64,000 nt of DNA from Methylovulum sp. (GTDB lineage Bacteria; Pseudomonadota; Gammaproteobacteria; Methylococcales; Methylomonadaceae): positions 1 through 64,000 of the forward strand of contig JAURZI010000044.1 in NCBI GenBank assembly GCA_030653435.1, in the 5' to 3' direction. The notes under the pieces are model-generated. The model worked only from the letters and a program-made list of their open reading frames with translations, ran no database searches and was not told the DNA's origin. Each line of letters opens with the position of its first letter. The first letter of the stretch is position 1. Shown one piece after another: positions 53,239 through 63,217 of the stretch. The translations under genes were made by a program, and so were the position numbers.

Positions 53239-54630
53239 TTAATGTTTATACCCACCATATTCTTTTTCATTTAAAGGTTTTTGAACAGGGTTGTCTTTAA
53301 AATGCTTAATGCATCTTTTCATATCTTTAAGTAATAATTTACCCATGTCTTTACTCACCCCGTGTCGTATGAGTATACGTTGAATCACCAAATCACTTCT
53401 ATCATTTGGCATCGAATACGTTGGTACTTGCCAGCCACGACTCCTTAATTTCTCGCTAAAATGGTAGAGATCAAATCCATATGCTTTATCATTTTTTAAT
53501 GTCCAACAAAGTCCTGGCATACCACCTCTTCCATCATATATCACTTCAAAGGGTCCCAATTTTATGATTTCATCAGCAATATATCTGGCAGTGTCATAAC
53601 ACGATTGATGAATTTTACGATAACCTTCACGCCCTAGTCGAACAAAGTTATAGTACTGAGCGATCACTTGTCCGCTGGGTCTTGAAAAATTTAAAGTAAA
53701 TGTGGGCATGTCTCCGCCCAAATAATTAACATTAAAAATTAGATCTTTTGGTAAATCGTCAGCCTCTCTCCAAATTGCCCACCCAACCCCTAGAGGAGAG
53801 AGACCGTATTTATGACCTGAAGAATTGATAGATTTAACACGAGGTATTCTAAAGTCCCAGATTAATTTAGGTTCAATAAAAGGAGCGATAAAGCCACCAC
53901 TTGCAGCATCTACGTGAATAGGAATATCAAGTCCAGTCTCTTCTTGTAATTTATCCAAAGCATCTGCTATTTCTTTTACAGGTTCATATTGACATGTATA
54001 AGTAACACCTAAAGTGGGTACCACTCCAATAGTATTTTCATCACATCTTTTTAGCACTTCTGCACTATTTAAAATTAATCGATTGCCTTCCATTGGTACT
54101 TCTCGTAGCTCTATGTCCCAATATTTTGCAAACTTGTGCCAACAAATTTGAACGGGACCGGTGACAAGGTTGGGTCTGGTTGTCGGTTTACCTAAGTCGT
54201 CCATTTTTTTTCGCCAACGCCATTTCATTGCCATACCAGCAAGCATCGCTGCTTCACTTGAACCTATTGTTGAACAACCTATGGTATTTGCGGCATCAGG
54301 AGAATTCCATAAATCTGCGACAATATGAACACACCTGGCTTCAATTTCGGCTGTTTGTGGATATTCATCCTTGTCAATCATATTTTTATCAATAGTTTCA
54401 TTCATCAATGTATAAACTTCAGGCTCTAACCAGGTTGAACAGAAAGTCGCCATATTTAGTCTGGAATTTCCATCCAACATTAATTCATCATGTATTATTT
54501 GATAAGCATGACGCGGACTGATTTCATCTTTTGAAAGTTTATATTTTGGAACGCTGACAGATAAATCAAATGAAGCAAAAATATCATCTGATTCGTTTTC
54601 TTTTATTGAATTCTTTTGAACTAATGGCAT
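53239..54630 (-). CDS. gadB: Glutamate decarboxylase
   Basis: 463 residues, PLP-dependent, forming GABA and CO2 from glutamate and consuming a proton. The PLP lysine is in INSSGHKYG (about residue 275), with [13 protein letters not shown] upstream and [22 protein letters not shown] downstream, the class II decarboxylase signature. It is slightly shorter than E. coli GadB at the C-terminus but otherwise complete. Base composition is visibly more AT-rich than the neighbours, and an IS66 remnant lies just downstream. The nitrilase gene precedes it by 20 bases in one operon. Acid tolerance or GABA metabolism is inferred; no GadC antiporter is here. Confidence 0.92.
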   Translation of the reverse strand: MPLVQKNSIKENESDDIFASFDLSVSVPKYKLSKDEISPRHAYQIIHDELMLDGNSRLNMATFCSTWLEPEVYTLMNETIDKNMIDKDEYPQTAEIEARCVHIVADLWNSPDAANTIGCSTIGSSEAAMLAGMAMKWRWRKKMDDLGKPTTRPNLVTGPVQICWHKFAKYWDIELREVPMEGNRLILNSAEVLKRCDENTIGVVPTLGVTYTCQYEPVKEIADALDKLQEETGLDIPIHVDAASGGFIAPFIEPKLIWDFRIPRVKSINSSGHKYGLSPLGVGWAIWREADDLPKDLIFNVNYLGGDMPTFTLNFSRPSGQVIAQYYNFVRLGREGYRKIHQSCYDTARYIADEIIKLGPFEVIYDGRGGMPGLCWTLKNDKAYGFDLYHFSEKLRSRGWQVPTYSMPNDRSDLVIQRILIRHGVSKDMGKLLLKDMKRCIKHFKDNPVQKPLNEKEYGGYKH

Positions 54631-54650
54631 TTTATATCCCTTGATTTATT

Positions 54651-55670
54651 TTAATAGATAGGTTTAGGAGGGACTGGATAAGTCCAATTGTCATACGCTA
54701 TCTCTTCTGCTATAAGTTCACTATATAAAGAAGGTCTTCTGTCTTTTATATAATTTGTACCACAAGGGTGTATAGGTGGATAATCATCAGGAATACAATC
54801 TGCAATCAGCAATACTTCGTCTTCTCTTCGTGCAGCGATCATTATTTGTCCATGAGGGTCTGAAATTATACTGTTTCCCAAGTATTCAATCTGATCAACA
54901 TTTTTACCTTGCTTTTCTATATAACCCGTACCCGTATAGTTGTTATAGGCTACAAAAATTTCATTTTCCAAAGCACGCGCAGGTATCAGGTTTTTTGAAA
55001 TATCCGGGTAAGTTTGAGTCGTCCATTTTCCCAAGACCACTGCTTTGATATCAGCCGCAGTAGGTATAACAACCAATTTTGCACCTTTAGTTACCAGGAT
55101 TCTTGTCAATTCAGGAAACTCTGCTTCATAACAATTTAATACTCCCAAAGGAAAATCATTTATTTTGATTACGCTAAAGGCTTCACCTTCAGATATATGA
55201 GCGTAACCAAAAGTCCAAAGCTTTTGTTCATCAGTACCCCATAAATGTGTTTTTCTATAGTTTTTTAAAATCCTGCCATTTTTATCAACAATAATCATGG
55301 CATCGTAATAACAGTCTATTTTGTTTACCATTGCTTTTTCTGGATACGGACAAATAATCGCTATGGCTATTTTTTTTGCAATAGGCGCTATTTCTTTTGA
55401 TACATCTTCAAGACTCATACAAAGTTTATGAGCAATATCAGTATCTTCAAATGCATACCCACTTAAAAAAAGCTCTGGAAAACTAATAACTTGGGCTTCA
55501 TAACTGTTTTTTGCAATTTTTGCACCCTCTTTTAGCACTTCAAGACTCTCTTCTATGGCCTTTTGGGAGCCACATAATCCGGCTTTAGTTTGATAAACGG
55601 CTAGCCTGATACCCTTACCACTCTCTGGTGGATTCCCGCTTTTAATTCTAGTTTCTATATAGATAGTCAT
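54651..55670 (-). CDS. Nitrilase-superfamily amidohydrolase
   Basis: 339 residues from the ATG at 55670; AGGAG lies only one base away, so a start further upstream (55763) is possible. The catalytic triad is complete: Glu in ISFPELFLSGY (about residue 65), Lys in RKTHLWG, and Cys in GVLNCYEAEFPE (about residue 180). The family hydrolyses carbon-nitrogen bonds in amides, carbamoyl compounds and nitriles. It heads an AT-rich two-gene operon with gadB, so a role in amino-acid or polyamine/GABA metabolism is plausible but unproven. Confidence 0.78.
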   Translation of the reverse strand: MTIYIETRIKSGNPPESGKGIRLAVYQTKAGLCGSQKAIEESLEVLKEGAKIAKNSYEAQVISFPELFLSGYAFEDTDIAHKLCMSLEDVSKEIAPIAKKIAIAIICPYPEKAMVNKIDCYYDAMIIVDKNGRILKNYRKTHLWGTDEQKLWTFGYAHISEGEAFSVIKINDFPLGVLNCYEAEFPELTRILVTKGAKLVVIPTAADIKAVVLGKWTTQTYPDISKNLIPARALENEIFVAYNNYTGTGYIEKQGKNVDQIEYLGNSIISDPHGQIMIAARREDEVLLIADCIPDDYPPIHPCGTNYIKDRRPSLYSELIAEEIAYDNWTYPVPPKPIY

Positions 55671-55834
55671 TCTCCTATTGTTGCTCAACTCATCAAGCAG
55701 GGTAGTCTTTGGATTCTGTCGCAAATATTTACAAGAGGTGATGTCGGCCTGATTGGCGGACAAAACCAGCCTGACAAATTGATAAATTATTGGTAATCGG
55801 GAAGTGTCCGCCCAGCGACCTATGGAACCTTTAT

Positions 55835-57895
55835 TTAACCATGCTTCTGGTTTTCAGCTACTTTCACCCAGACACGAAGGATCTCCGCTACGCTCCATGC
55901 CTGAGCGATGCACCCTCGGGGGGTATATAAGCCTTCGGCATCGAAAACTTCGCTGACGGAGCCGATACAGGCTTCAGGCAAATGTCTCTTCAATAATTGA
56001 TCAAGAAAGTCGCGGGCGTCTTTTCGTTGTTCGGGATAAACGCGTAACCAGGCATCGGTGTAGGGACCCAGCAGCCAAGGCCAGACAGTGCCTTGATGAT
56101 AAGCTGCATCGCGGGTGCGAAGGTCACCATGGTAATCGGCTTTATAGTCGGGATGATCCGGAGATAATGTCCTAAGCCCCACCGGTGTCAACAGTCGGTC
56201 TTTGATAGCCTGAAAAACGGATTGCCAATGCGCTTGAGCCAATACCGGGTGGGATAGCGATAGAGCGAATACTTGATTAGGCCGACAAGCCGGGTCGTTG
56301 TTACCGCTTTCACCGTCAACCACATCATACAAATGGCCTGTCTCTACATTCCAAAACCGTTCATTAAAACTTTTCCGGGTAAGATCGGCGTGCTTTGCAA
56401 TCTCGATTGCGCTTGATGATAAGTTTTCTTCCTGCATCCATTTCTCCATCAGACGCAGCGCGTTGTACCACAATGCGTTGATTTCAACCGCTTTGCCGCG
56501 ACGCGGTGTGACGATCCAATCGCCTAATTTGGCATCCATCCACGTCAATGCGTAACGCGGATCGCCCTGGACCAGCAGACCGTCGCCGGGATCGCAGTGA
56601 ATACCGAAGCGGGTGCCCCGAATGTGATGGTCAATGATATCCAACAGTTTGGGCAGTAATTCCTTGAGCAACGCCCGGTCTCCGGTATGCTCGATATAAC
56701 GGTCCAGCGCGTGGAAAAACCAGAGCGTCGCATCGGCGGTATAATACACGCCTTCGCTTTCACCTTCCGGGAACATGTTGGGAATCAGGCCGTCACGCAG
56801 ATGATGGGCAAAAGTACGCAAAATATGCCCCGCCTCGATATGCCGACCTGTTGTCAGCGTCAGACCTTCGAGGCTGATCATGGTGTCCCGTCCCCAATCG
56901 GTAAACCAGTGGTAACCGGCAATAATAGTTCGCACATCGCCGCCGGTTGCACGGACACGCGTCGTTTCGGCAACGCGCTCGATCGGAGCGATAATAAACT
57001 GATCGGCGGCCAGCACCAGCTGCTTGGTCATGCCAGTATCCACTTCCGGACGCGCCGCCGTCAGCAACCGTTGACACCGTTCCAGTTCGGCCTGAAATGT
57101 TTCTGCGGGAGACAGTGCCAGGATGCTTTCCCAGCTTTCCGAAGAAGCGATCAAAGTGACGTCTTTACCGGCGGCAAGATCAACGCGAAAATAACCGGGG
57201 CTCCACAAATTGCCCTGAGCCTCATAGCCTCTTTGTTCCTCGATACGGTAAAGAATGTTGCTCAAGCGTTTGGCTTCAATCGTGAATGCCGGGTTATCGC
57301 CATTGACGTAGAGACGTAAGGGCGGTATTGAAAGCCCTTGAATTTCAATACGTCCGGTAGAGGCTTTAAGATCGTAGGAATCCAGGGGGAGTCCTTCGGT
57401 CAAAGAAGCGTCATGGCGACGAAAATGCACGGCTACACGAAGCTTAAGCCTTACCGGTCCTGTTCCTGAAACCAGGCGGTACCCCACATGAACCGTATTG
57501 CTCATATAAGGCATCAGGATTGTTTTTTCAATCACATGGTTTGCCAGTTCATAACGCCATACCGGCAACCCGGATTCCAGGCGAAATTCGCGCAGACTGG
57601 ACATACCGTATAGATCGAGTGATCCGCCCACCAATTCGATGCCGCCTATTTTCTGGCTGCTGCCATCAGGAAACCGAACCAACTCGCTGAGTTGATTGAG
57701 CATCACATAACGGCCTTGGGGATCAGAAAGCGCCGCGGTTAAAAGGCTGTGGAAACGTCGTGTAGGTACGCCCGAAATCGTTCCTGACGCATAGCCGCCA
57801 AGACCGTTCGTGACTAACCATTCGCGTTTCAGTAACTCTTCCTGTTCGGCAAGATCCCCGGTCCAATTCGTTCGAATAACAATATCACTATTCAT
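55835..57895 (-). CDS. Glycogen debranching enzyme (amylo-alpha-1,6-glucosidase type)
   Basis: 686 residues from the ATG at 57895. The N-terminal beta domain (LVTNGLGGYASGTISGVPTRRFHSLL) and the (alpha/alpha)6 catalytic domain (IAGYHWFTDWGRDTMISLEGL, LWYNALRLMEKW, HQGTVWPWLLGPY) mark the amylo-1,6-glucosidase/GDE family. It removes alpha-1,6-linked glucose stubs. The start overlaps the treZ stop by 8 bases, so it is the last gene of the treX-treY-treZ cluster. It is additional to the TreX-type debranching enzyme at the right edge. Confidence 0.87.
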   Translation of the reverse strand: MNSDIVIRTNWTGDLAEQEELLKREWLVTNGLGGYASGTISGVPTRRFHSLLTAALSDPQGRYVMLNQLSELVRFPDGSSQKIGGIELVGGSLDLYGMSSLREFRLESGLPVWRYELANHVIEKTILMPYMSNTVHVGYRLVSGTGPVRLKLRVAVHFRRHDASLTEGLPLDSYDLKASTGRIEIQGLSIPPLRLYVNGDNPAFTIEAKRLSNILYRIEEQRGYEAQGNLWSPGYFRVDLAAGKDVTLIASSESWESILALSPAETFQAELERCQRLLTAARPEVDTGMTKQLVLAADQFIIAPIERVAETTRVRATGGDVRTIIAGYHWFTDWGRDTMISLEGLTLTTGRHIEAGHILRTFAHHLRDGLIPNMFPEGESEGVYYTADATLWFFHALDRYIEHTGDRALLKELLPKLLDIIDHHIRGTRFGIHCDPGDGLLVQGDPRYALTWMDAKLGDWIVTPRRGKAVEINALWYNALRLMEKWMQEENLSSSAIEIAKHADLTRKSFNERFWNVETGHLYDVVDGESGNNDPACRPNQVFALSLSHPVLAQAHWQSVFQAIKDRLLTPVGLRTLSPDHPDYKADYHGDLRTRDAAYHQGTVWPWLLGPYTDAWLRVYPEQRKDARDFLDQLLKRHLPEACIGSVSEVFDAEGLYTPRGCIAQAWSVAEILRVWVKVAENQKHG

Positions 57896-59834
57896 GGTTA
57901 ACACTCTTTTTTGCTTGGTTAACAGGATGCAGCACAACAGCGGATTCGCCTTGCAGATACCAGTTGCCTTTGATGGGCCAGGGTGGCATGCCCATACCAC
58001 CGTAATGAGGATCGTCGCTGAACCACATGGCATCCCAAACACAGTCCTTAGGCGCAGCCAAGAGCGGTTCCGGCGCCGGAACCAGATGAAGATCCCGGCT
58101 CAGATTCACCAATAACAGACGGTCATTAGCCGGCGTCTGTCCGAAAAAACGTAGCACCCAGGCATCCTGGCTTAACACCGCCCCATCAATGCGACGGATT
58201 TGTTGGCTGGCCTGAAATACCGGATCGTTATGGCGCAAACTTAACAAATCGCGGTGCAAGGCATATTCGTCCTTATGCAGATTGCGGTCATTCAAGTCCA
58301 GTTTTGAATGGGTAAATGTTTGCGGGTCGCCCGGATCCGGCAGTCGGGCCTGCATTTCGGGTGTTGCCAGGGCACGAAATTGAGCCAGAAAATCAGCACG
58401 CCCTCGCGCCACCAATTGGGCAATTTCATCTTTATGGTCGGCAAAATAAAAGAACGGACTGGTAGCGGCGAACTCCTGGCCTTGAAATAACATAGGCGTC
58501 TGCGGAGCCAATAAGAACAGGGCGGTCAAAGCCCGGTAGCGGTTAGGGCTGGTTAATAAGTGGACGCGTTTGCCGCTGCCGGAATTGGCCAATTGATCGT
58601 GATTTTGGATGAAGTTGATAAACTTGACCGGCGGCATATCCAGCCCGGGAGTTCCGCGTGTATTGTTTTGCCATGAGTACCATTGCCCCTGATACAAAAA
58701 ACCTCGTTTCAACGTAGATACAAATTCCTGAGCGACACCCCGGTAGTCGCTATAGTAGGCATCTGCGCGCCCTGTCATCGCCACCATTGCGGTATGATGG
58801 AAATCGTCGTTCCATAACGCGTCCAGGCCGAAACCTCCGTGCTCGGTAGGCGAAAACAGTTTTGCATCCTGCGGCTCATTCTCGCCGATAATAAAGGTAA
58901 GGCGCGGGGCCCCGGCGCTACGCACTGCCTGCACGATTGCGGCAATAATATGTTCAGCGGAGCTGTCGAAAATTTGTTGGGTTGCATCAAGGCGCAGGCC
59001 GTCAAGGTGGAACTCTTTGATCCAATACGCACTATTGGCAAGCACATACTCACGCACGGCGGCTGAGTTAGGTCCATCAAAATTTAGCGGAGCACCCCAA
59101 TCGCACTGATAGCGTGTAGAAAAATAATCGCTGGAGAATTTGCCAAGATAATTGCCATCCGGACCCAAATGATTGAATACCACATCCAGAATGACTCCTA
59201 GACCCACGGCATGAGCCTGGTTAACGAAATAGCGGAATTCGTCCGGGGTTCCATAAAGCCGGGTCGGAGCGAACCAATTGACGCCGTCATAACCCCAGCC
59301 GAAGCGGCCCGGAAAATCGGCCACCGGCATGATCTCCAGCACGGTCACGCCCAATGCGGCCAGTTCAGGCAGTTCTTTGGCCGCTGAGAGCCAATTGCCT
59401 TCCTGAGTAAACGTACCGATATGCATCTCATAAATGACTTGGCCCTGGGCTGCAATGCCCGTCCAGGCGGCATCCGTCCAGTCGAACGTTAACGTATCGA
59501 CCACTTGCGACGGTCCGTGCGGGCCTTGGGGTTGATAACGCGAGGCGGGATCGGGGTAGGGTTGCTGGTCATCATCCAGCAAGTATCGGTATAAGCTTCC
59601 TACGCAAGTCTCTTGCAAAATGACCGAAAAATAACCGTTGCCTTCACTTGACAGTTCGATTTCGGCCGGTGGATGAGGAGGATCAACCTCTTCACCCTGA
59701 GCATTAATGACCAGTTTTACCGTCTTTCTTTCAGGCGCCCAGACACGAAAATGCACGCCTTTTCCGGGTACTCGCTCTGCCCCAATTGGAAATCGGCGGC
59801 TATTGACTAATTCGGCAGCTATCTGTTCGATCAT
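57888..59834 (-). CDS. treZ: Malto-oligosyltrehalose trehalohydrolase (TreZ)
   Basis: 648 residues of GH13. An N-terminal CBM48-like domain (VHFRVWAPERKTVKLV) precedes a barrel with DVVFNHLGPDGNY, GLRLDATQQIFD (nucleophile Asp), IIGENEPQDAK (acid Glu) and FIQNHDQLANSGSG. It releases trehalose from the maltooligosyl-trehalose made by TreY. It overlaps the debranching gene downstream and is 278 bases from treY, with repeats between. Confidence 0.92.
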   Translation of the reverse strand: MIEQIAAELVNSRRFPIGAERVPGKGVHFRVWAPERKTVKLVINAQGEEVDPPHPPAEIELSSEGNGYFSVILQETCVGSLYRYLLDDDQQPYPDPASRYQPQGPHGPSQVVDTLTFDWTDAAWTGIAAQGQVIYEMHIGTFTQEGNWLSAAKELPELAALGVTVLEIMPVADFPGRFGWGYDGVNWFAPTRLYGTPDEFRYFVNQAHAVGLGVILDVVFNHLGPDGNYLGKFSSDYFSTRYQCDWGAPLNFDGPNSAAVREYVLANSAYWIKEFHLDGLRLDATQQIFDSSAEHIIAAIVQAVRSAGAPRLTFIIGENEPQDAKLFSPTEHGGFGLDALWNDDFHHTAMVAMTGRADAYYSDYRGVAQEFVSTLKRGFLYQGQWYSWQNNTRGTPGLDMPPVKFINFIQNHDQLANSGSGKRVHLLTSPNRYRALTALFLLAPQTPMLFQGQEFAATSPFFYFADHKDEIAQLVARGRADFLAQFRALATPEMQARLPDPGDPQTFTHSKLDLNDRNLHKDEYALHRDLLSLRHNDPVFQASQQIRRIDGAVLSQDAWVLRFFGQTPANDRLLLVNLSRDLHLVPAPEPLLAAPKDCVWDAMWFSDDPHYGGMGMPPWPIKGNWYLQGESAVVLHPVNQAKKSVNHE

Positions 59835-59896
59835 AAATATTGTTCCAAGTAAACCACTAAAAATTCAACTATTGCTGCTTCAATTTGTTCACCTAT

Positions 59897-60023
59897 CGTT
59901 CCCACGCAGAGCGTGGGAACGATAGGCAGATCCTTGCCTGACGCGTAGGGCGTGCCGCGCGCGCCTTCTCCGGCGCGCGGATAACGTGCCGGTCCGTTGA
60001 TGGCGCGCGCGGCACGCCCTACA
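59897..60023. repeat. REP-like palindromes between treY and treZ
   Basis: A short unit CGTTCCCACGC-AGA-GCGTGGGAACG lies near 59897-59921. A longer inverted repeat, GTAGGGCGTGCCGCGCGCGCC...GGCGCGCGCGGCACGCCCTAC in pattern, spans about 59945-60021. The second is a relative of the repeat at 32072-32140. They interrupt the operon and could separate mRNA segments. Confidence 0.65.
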
Positions 60024-60112
60024 GCAAGGGGCTGAATAGTTACTTTATGAGAAAGCCGTGGACTCAAATCCCGGATTTGGGTGGCAATCAGCTGTTCCAT
60101 CATTCACCAGAC

Positions 60113-63100
60113 TCAGGTTTGTACGTTCTCACCGATGATCAGCCCTACCGGAAATTCTGCCAACACTTGCGCGGCGGACAGGCACCATCTGGACAGCCTC
60201 TGTTCAGGCTTCAGCCGTTTTCCTGTAAACACGCATGTGTATTGCTTATCTCGCTGATGAAAAGGCAGTTCCACTGAGGTATTCCCCCAAACCTTTTCTC
60301 CCAGAGGAAGGCTATCGGTTTCACCCAACAAGCGCGCTAAGAAACGCGGCACCACTGTAATAACCATACGTTCACCGTCAATCCGTGCATAAGCGCACAG
60401 ATGAGCCGCCTGTTTTCCCTTGACTGTCAGCGGCAAATAACTTCCTTGCTGAAACACTTCCGGCCAGCGCTTCCGCAAGGCCAGCGCAGAGCTGACGATC
60501 AGCAATTTCGCCCTGCCATCTTCCAGCGTGTCACATAAGGAACGTATCCCAACATTGCGCGTATGCGGTGTCTGCGTGGCAAGTGTCTGCAACTCATTGA
60601 GCAGGGTTTGGCGGCGGTCAAAATCAACCGGTCGCCGGTTGTCCGGATCTACCAGACTGAAATCCCAACATTCGCAGCCCTGATAAATATCCGGCACACC
60701 CGGTACAGTGAACTTAATCAATGTTTGCGACAGGCTGTTAAATAGTCCTAGTCGCGCAATCCGCCGTTGAAAAGGCAGAAAATCCGTAAGGAATGCACTC
60801 CCCGCAGGCGCATTAATTAGCGCATCGGCGAATGTCAGGATTGCATCTTCATACGCCGTATTGGGGTTTATCCAACGGGTATGAACCTTGGCTTCGCGCA
60901 CCGCCTTGACCAGATATTCCGCTATCCGGGCGCTAAATAGCGCCATTTCATTTTTATCAGGCTCACCGGGCGGCCAAATACCCAGCAATGTCTGATAGAT
61001 GAAATATTCATCGTTGGCTGTGGGCACCTGCATCCCGTTCACCGTCTGTTTGAGGCTTCGGTTGGCGTCGCTCCAGTGCCGTAGCGCCAGCCGCCAGGCA
61101 GCCGGTATTTCAGACAGCACATTGAGGCGAGCGCGCATATCCTCGCTACGCTTGGTGTCATGAGTGGACGTAGTCAACATGGCGTGGGGCCAATGCTCTG
61201 CGCGCTGCTGATTGGCATGATGAAATGCGGTGCGCGTCACGCCGAACTGACGCGGATCGCCGCCGACTTCGTTGAGTGACAGCAAGCGGTTATAAATATA
61301 GGCACTGGTGTCCTCCAGCCCTTTCGCCATAACCGGGCTGGTAAATTGCTGGAATTTCATCGCAAATCCGAGTACCTGCTCAGCGTACGCGGTGGATTTC
61401 CCGTTTGCTGCGGCAAGCGTGAGCACGTCACGCAGAAAATCAAAGATGCGGGTATCTGCTGTTGTAGTTCTGCGTTTAGCCGCTGCCGTTGCCTGATCAA
61501 TGTTATATCGGTCTTCCACCACCACCTCGCGGGCATTGATGTAGCTACGGTAAACGGGGAAGCAGGCGACTATTTCAGCCAATGCCGAGCGCAATCCGTT
61601 CAGCGTGTAATCTCGGGTATGGCGGTCGGCTTCGGCGATTTTTGAGATCAGGTTCGCCAACACATTGAGTTCCCCCGCCAGCGCAGTCTTCAAGATAAGC
61701 TGCCTGGAACGGTAGAGCAGGTCATCAAAATTAATAGCTTCTCCGATAAAGCCGGCATACAAACGCTCCATGCGCCCGGCGGCGCTGGTAGCCACAAACA
61801 GCCCGTTGAGCAGATTAGTGAATTCGTAACCCGTAGTGCCCTGTACCGGCCAACTGCTACGTAAATCCTCGTGTACCGCCAGAATTTTTTCCACGACCAG
61901 ATAAGGTGCTTGCCTTATGAGGCTGCACTGCCCGACCAGTTTGGAAAAATACGCATCAGGATCGTACAGCCCATCAGGATGGTCCAGACGCAAGCCATCC
62001 AGCTTGCCTTCCTGAAACAACCGCAGCACGAACTGATGGGTTGCATCGAAAACGTCGTCGTTCTCCATGCACAAGCCGGCCAGATCGTTGATATCGAAAA
62101 ACCGCCGGTAATTAATCTCGTCCGAGGCCACCCGCCAGAATGCCAAGCGGTATGCTTGTGCTTCAAGCAAGTCGTGGAGCAGATCGAAACTGGGTGTTTT
62201 CCCGGCAGTGCCATTAAATGTGTGCAGATTTTCTTCCAGAAACCCGGCGATATCGGAAGATTGGGCAACGAGTCCGGCAAGATGACGCTTATACACTTCC
62301 TTGTCACGCCTGCGCTCAAGCCGACGTTCGGGTAGTTCCTCATCACGGGCAGGAAGATTACGGAACGCCGTTATCAGGCTTTGATATTCCATTAGTAAGG
62401 GATTGTCCTGCCCTAAGCGTGTACTCAAAGCATCTATGCGATGGTTCATAACCTGCGGGTATTGCGCGGGGTCTACCGGAAAATGGTGTTCGTAGTAATA
62501 AACGCCGAATTCACCGTGTTCCGCATCAAAGCGCAGCTGTAATTCGGCATTGTCCAGCACCGCCCCATAAGCGTTACCCAGCACCGGCAATAACACCTTG
62601 CCGCGCAGCTTAAGCTTTACCGGTGTCCAGTCAATATCAAAGAACCCGGCATGTGCGGAGGCCTGACCGTTTTCCAGCACATCCAGCCACCAGTTGTTAT
62701 CTGCGCCCTGTACGCCCATGTGATTGGGAACCATGTCAAGTATCTGTCCCATGCCGTGTTCGGCAAGAGTTGTGCAAAGCTGCTCAAACTCCTCGACAGT
62801 GCCGATTTCTGGATTCAGGGCGTTGTGATCAATGATGTCGTAGCCGTGCCGACTACCCGGCCGCGCTTTTAGATAAGGTGAAGCATACAGGTGGGAGATG
62901 CCCAGTGCGCTCAGATAGGGAACAATCTCGCGTGCCTGGTTAAAGGTGAAATCGCGGTTGAATTGCAGGCGATAGGTGGACAATGGAATGCGCGGCGCGG
63001 GCGGTTGAAATAACGCTTCTTCACGCCCATTATCATCCCGCGTCAATAGCCAGCGAGTAGCGTTATCCGCGTGTGCGGATGGTAGCGTAACCGGCGCAGC

Positions 63101-63166
63101 AGATGTGCTCTCAACAGCAGTGTCATGGCCAGCGGCAAGCTCAGTGGGTGTCTCAAGTTGTTTCAT
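60113..63166 (-). CDS. treY: Malto-oligosyltrehalose synthase (TreY)
   Basis: 1017 residues; the GH13 core follows a roughly 80-residue hydrophilic N-terminal extension longer than in many TreY. Motifs are IPLSTYRLQFNRDFTF, SHLYASPYLKARPGSRHGYD, DMVPNHMGVQGADNNWWLDV (about residue 150), GLRLDHPDGLYDP (nucleophile) and LVVEKIL (acid Glu), with STHDTKRSEDMRARL later. It isomerises the terminal alpha-1,4 bond of malto-oligosaccharides to alpha,alpha-1,1. It lies 51 bases after treX. Confidence 0.93.
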   Translation of the reverse strand: MKQLETPTELAAGHDTAVESTSAAPVTLPSAHADNATRWLLTRDDNGREEALFQPPAPRIPLSTYRLQFNRDFTFNQAREIVPYLSALGISHLYASPYLKARPGSRHGYDIIDHNALNPEIGTVEEFEQLCTTLAEHGMGQILDMVPNHMGVQGADNNWWLDVLENGQASAHAGFFDIDWTPVKLKLRGKVLLPVLGNAYGAVLDNAELQLRFDAEHGEFGVYYYEHHFPVDPAQYPQVMNHRIDALSTRLGQDNPLLMEYQSLITAFRNLPARDEELPERRLERRRDKEVYKRHLAGLVAQSSDIAGFLEENLHTFNGTAGKTPSFDLLHDLLEAQAYRLAFWRVASDEINYRRFFDINDLAGLCMENDDVFDATHQFVLRLFQEGKLDGLRLDHPDGLYDPDAYFSKLVGQCSLIRQAPYLVVEKILAVHEDLRSSWPVQGTTGYEFTNLLNGLFVATSAAGRMERLYAGFIGEAINFDDLLYRSRQLILKTALAGELNVLANLISKIAEADRHTRDYTLNGLRSALAEIVACFPVYRSYINAREVVVEDRYNIDQATAAAKRRTTTADTRIFDFLRDVLTLAAANGKSTAYAEQVLGFAMKFQQFTSPVMAKGLEDTSAYIYNRLLSLNEVGGDPRQFGVTRTAFHHANQQRAEHWPHAMLTTSTHDTKRSEDMRARLNVLSEIPAAWRLALRHWSDANRSLKQTVNGMQVPTANDEYFIYQTLLGIWPPGEPDKNEMALFSARIAEYLVKAVREAKVHTRWINPNTAYEDAILTFADALINAPAGSAFLTDFLPFQRRIARLGLFNSLSQTLIKFTVPGVPDIYQGCECWDFSLVDPDNRRPVDFDRRQTLLNELQTLATQTPHTRNVGIRSLCDTLEDGRAKLLIVSSALALRKRWPEVFQQGSYLPLTVKGKQAAHLCAYARIDGERMVITVVPRFLARLLGETDSLPLGEKVWGNTSVELPFHQRDKQYTCVFTGKRLKPEQRLSRWCLSAAQVLAEFPVGLIIGENVQT

Positions 63167-63217
63167 CGTTCACCTTGCCTAGCTCCAATGGCATTTCATA
63201 CACACTTTTCATGTTGT

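Noticed and set aside
56687-57319. A 210-residue frame opposite the glycogen debranching enzyme
   Set aside because: It is the antisense shadow of a complete GDE gene with all its catalytic segments in frame.
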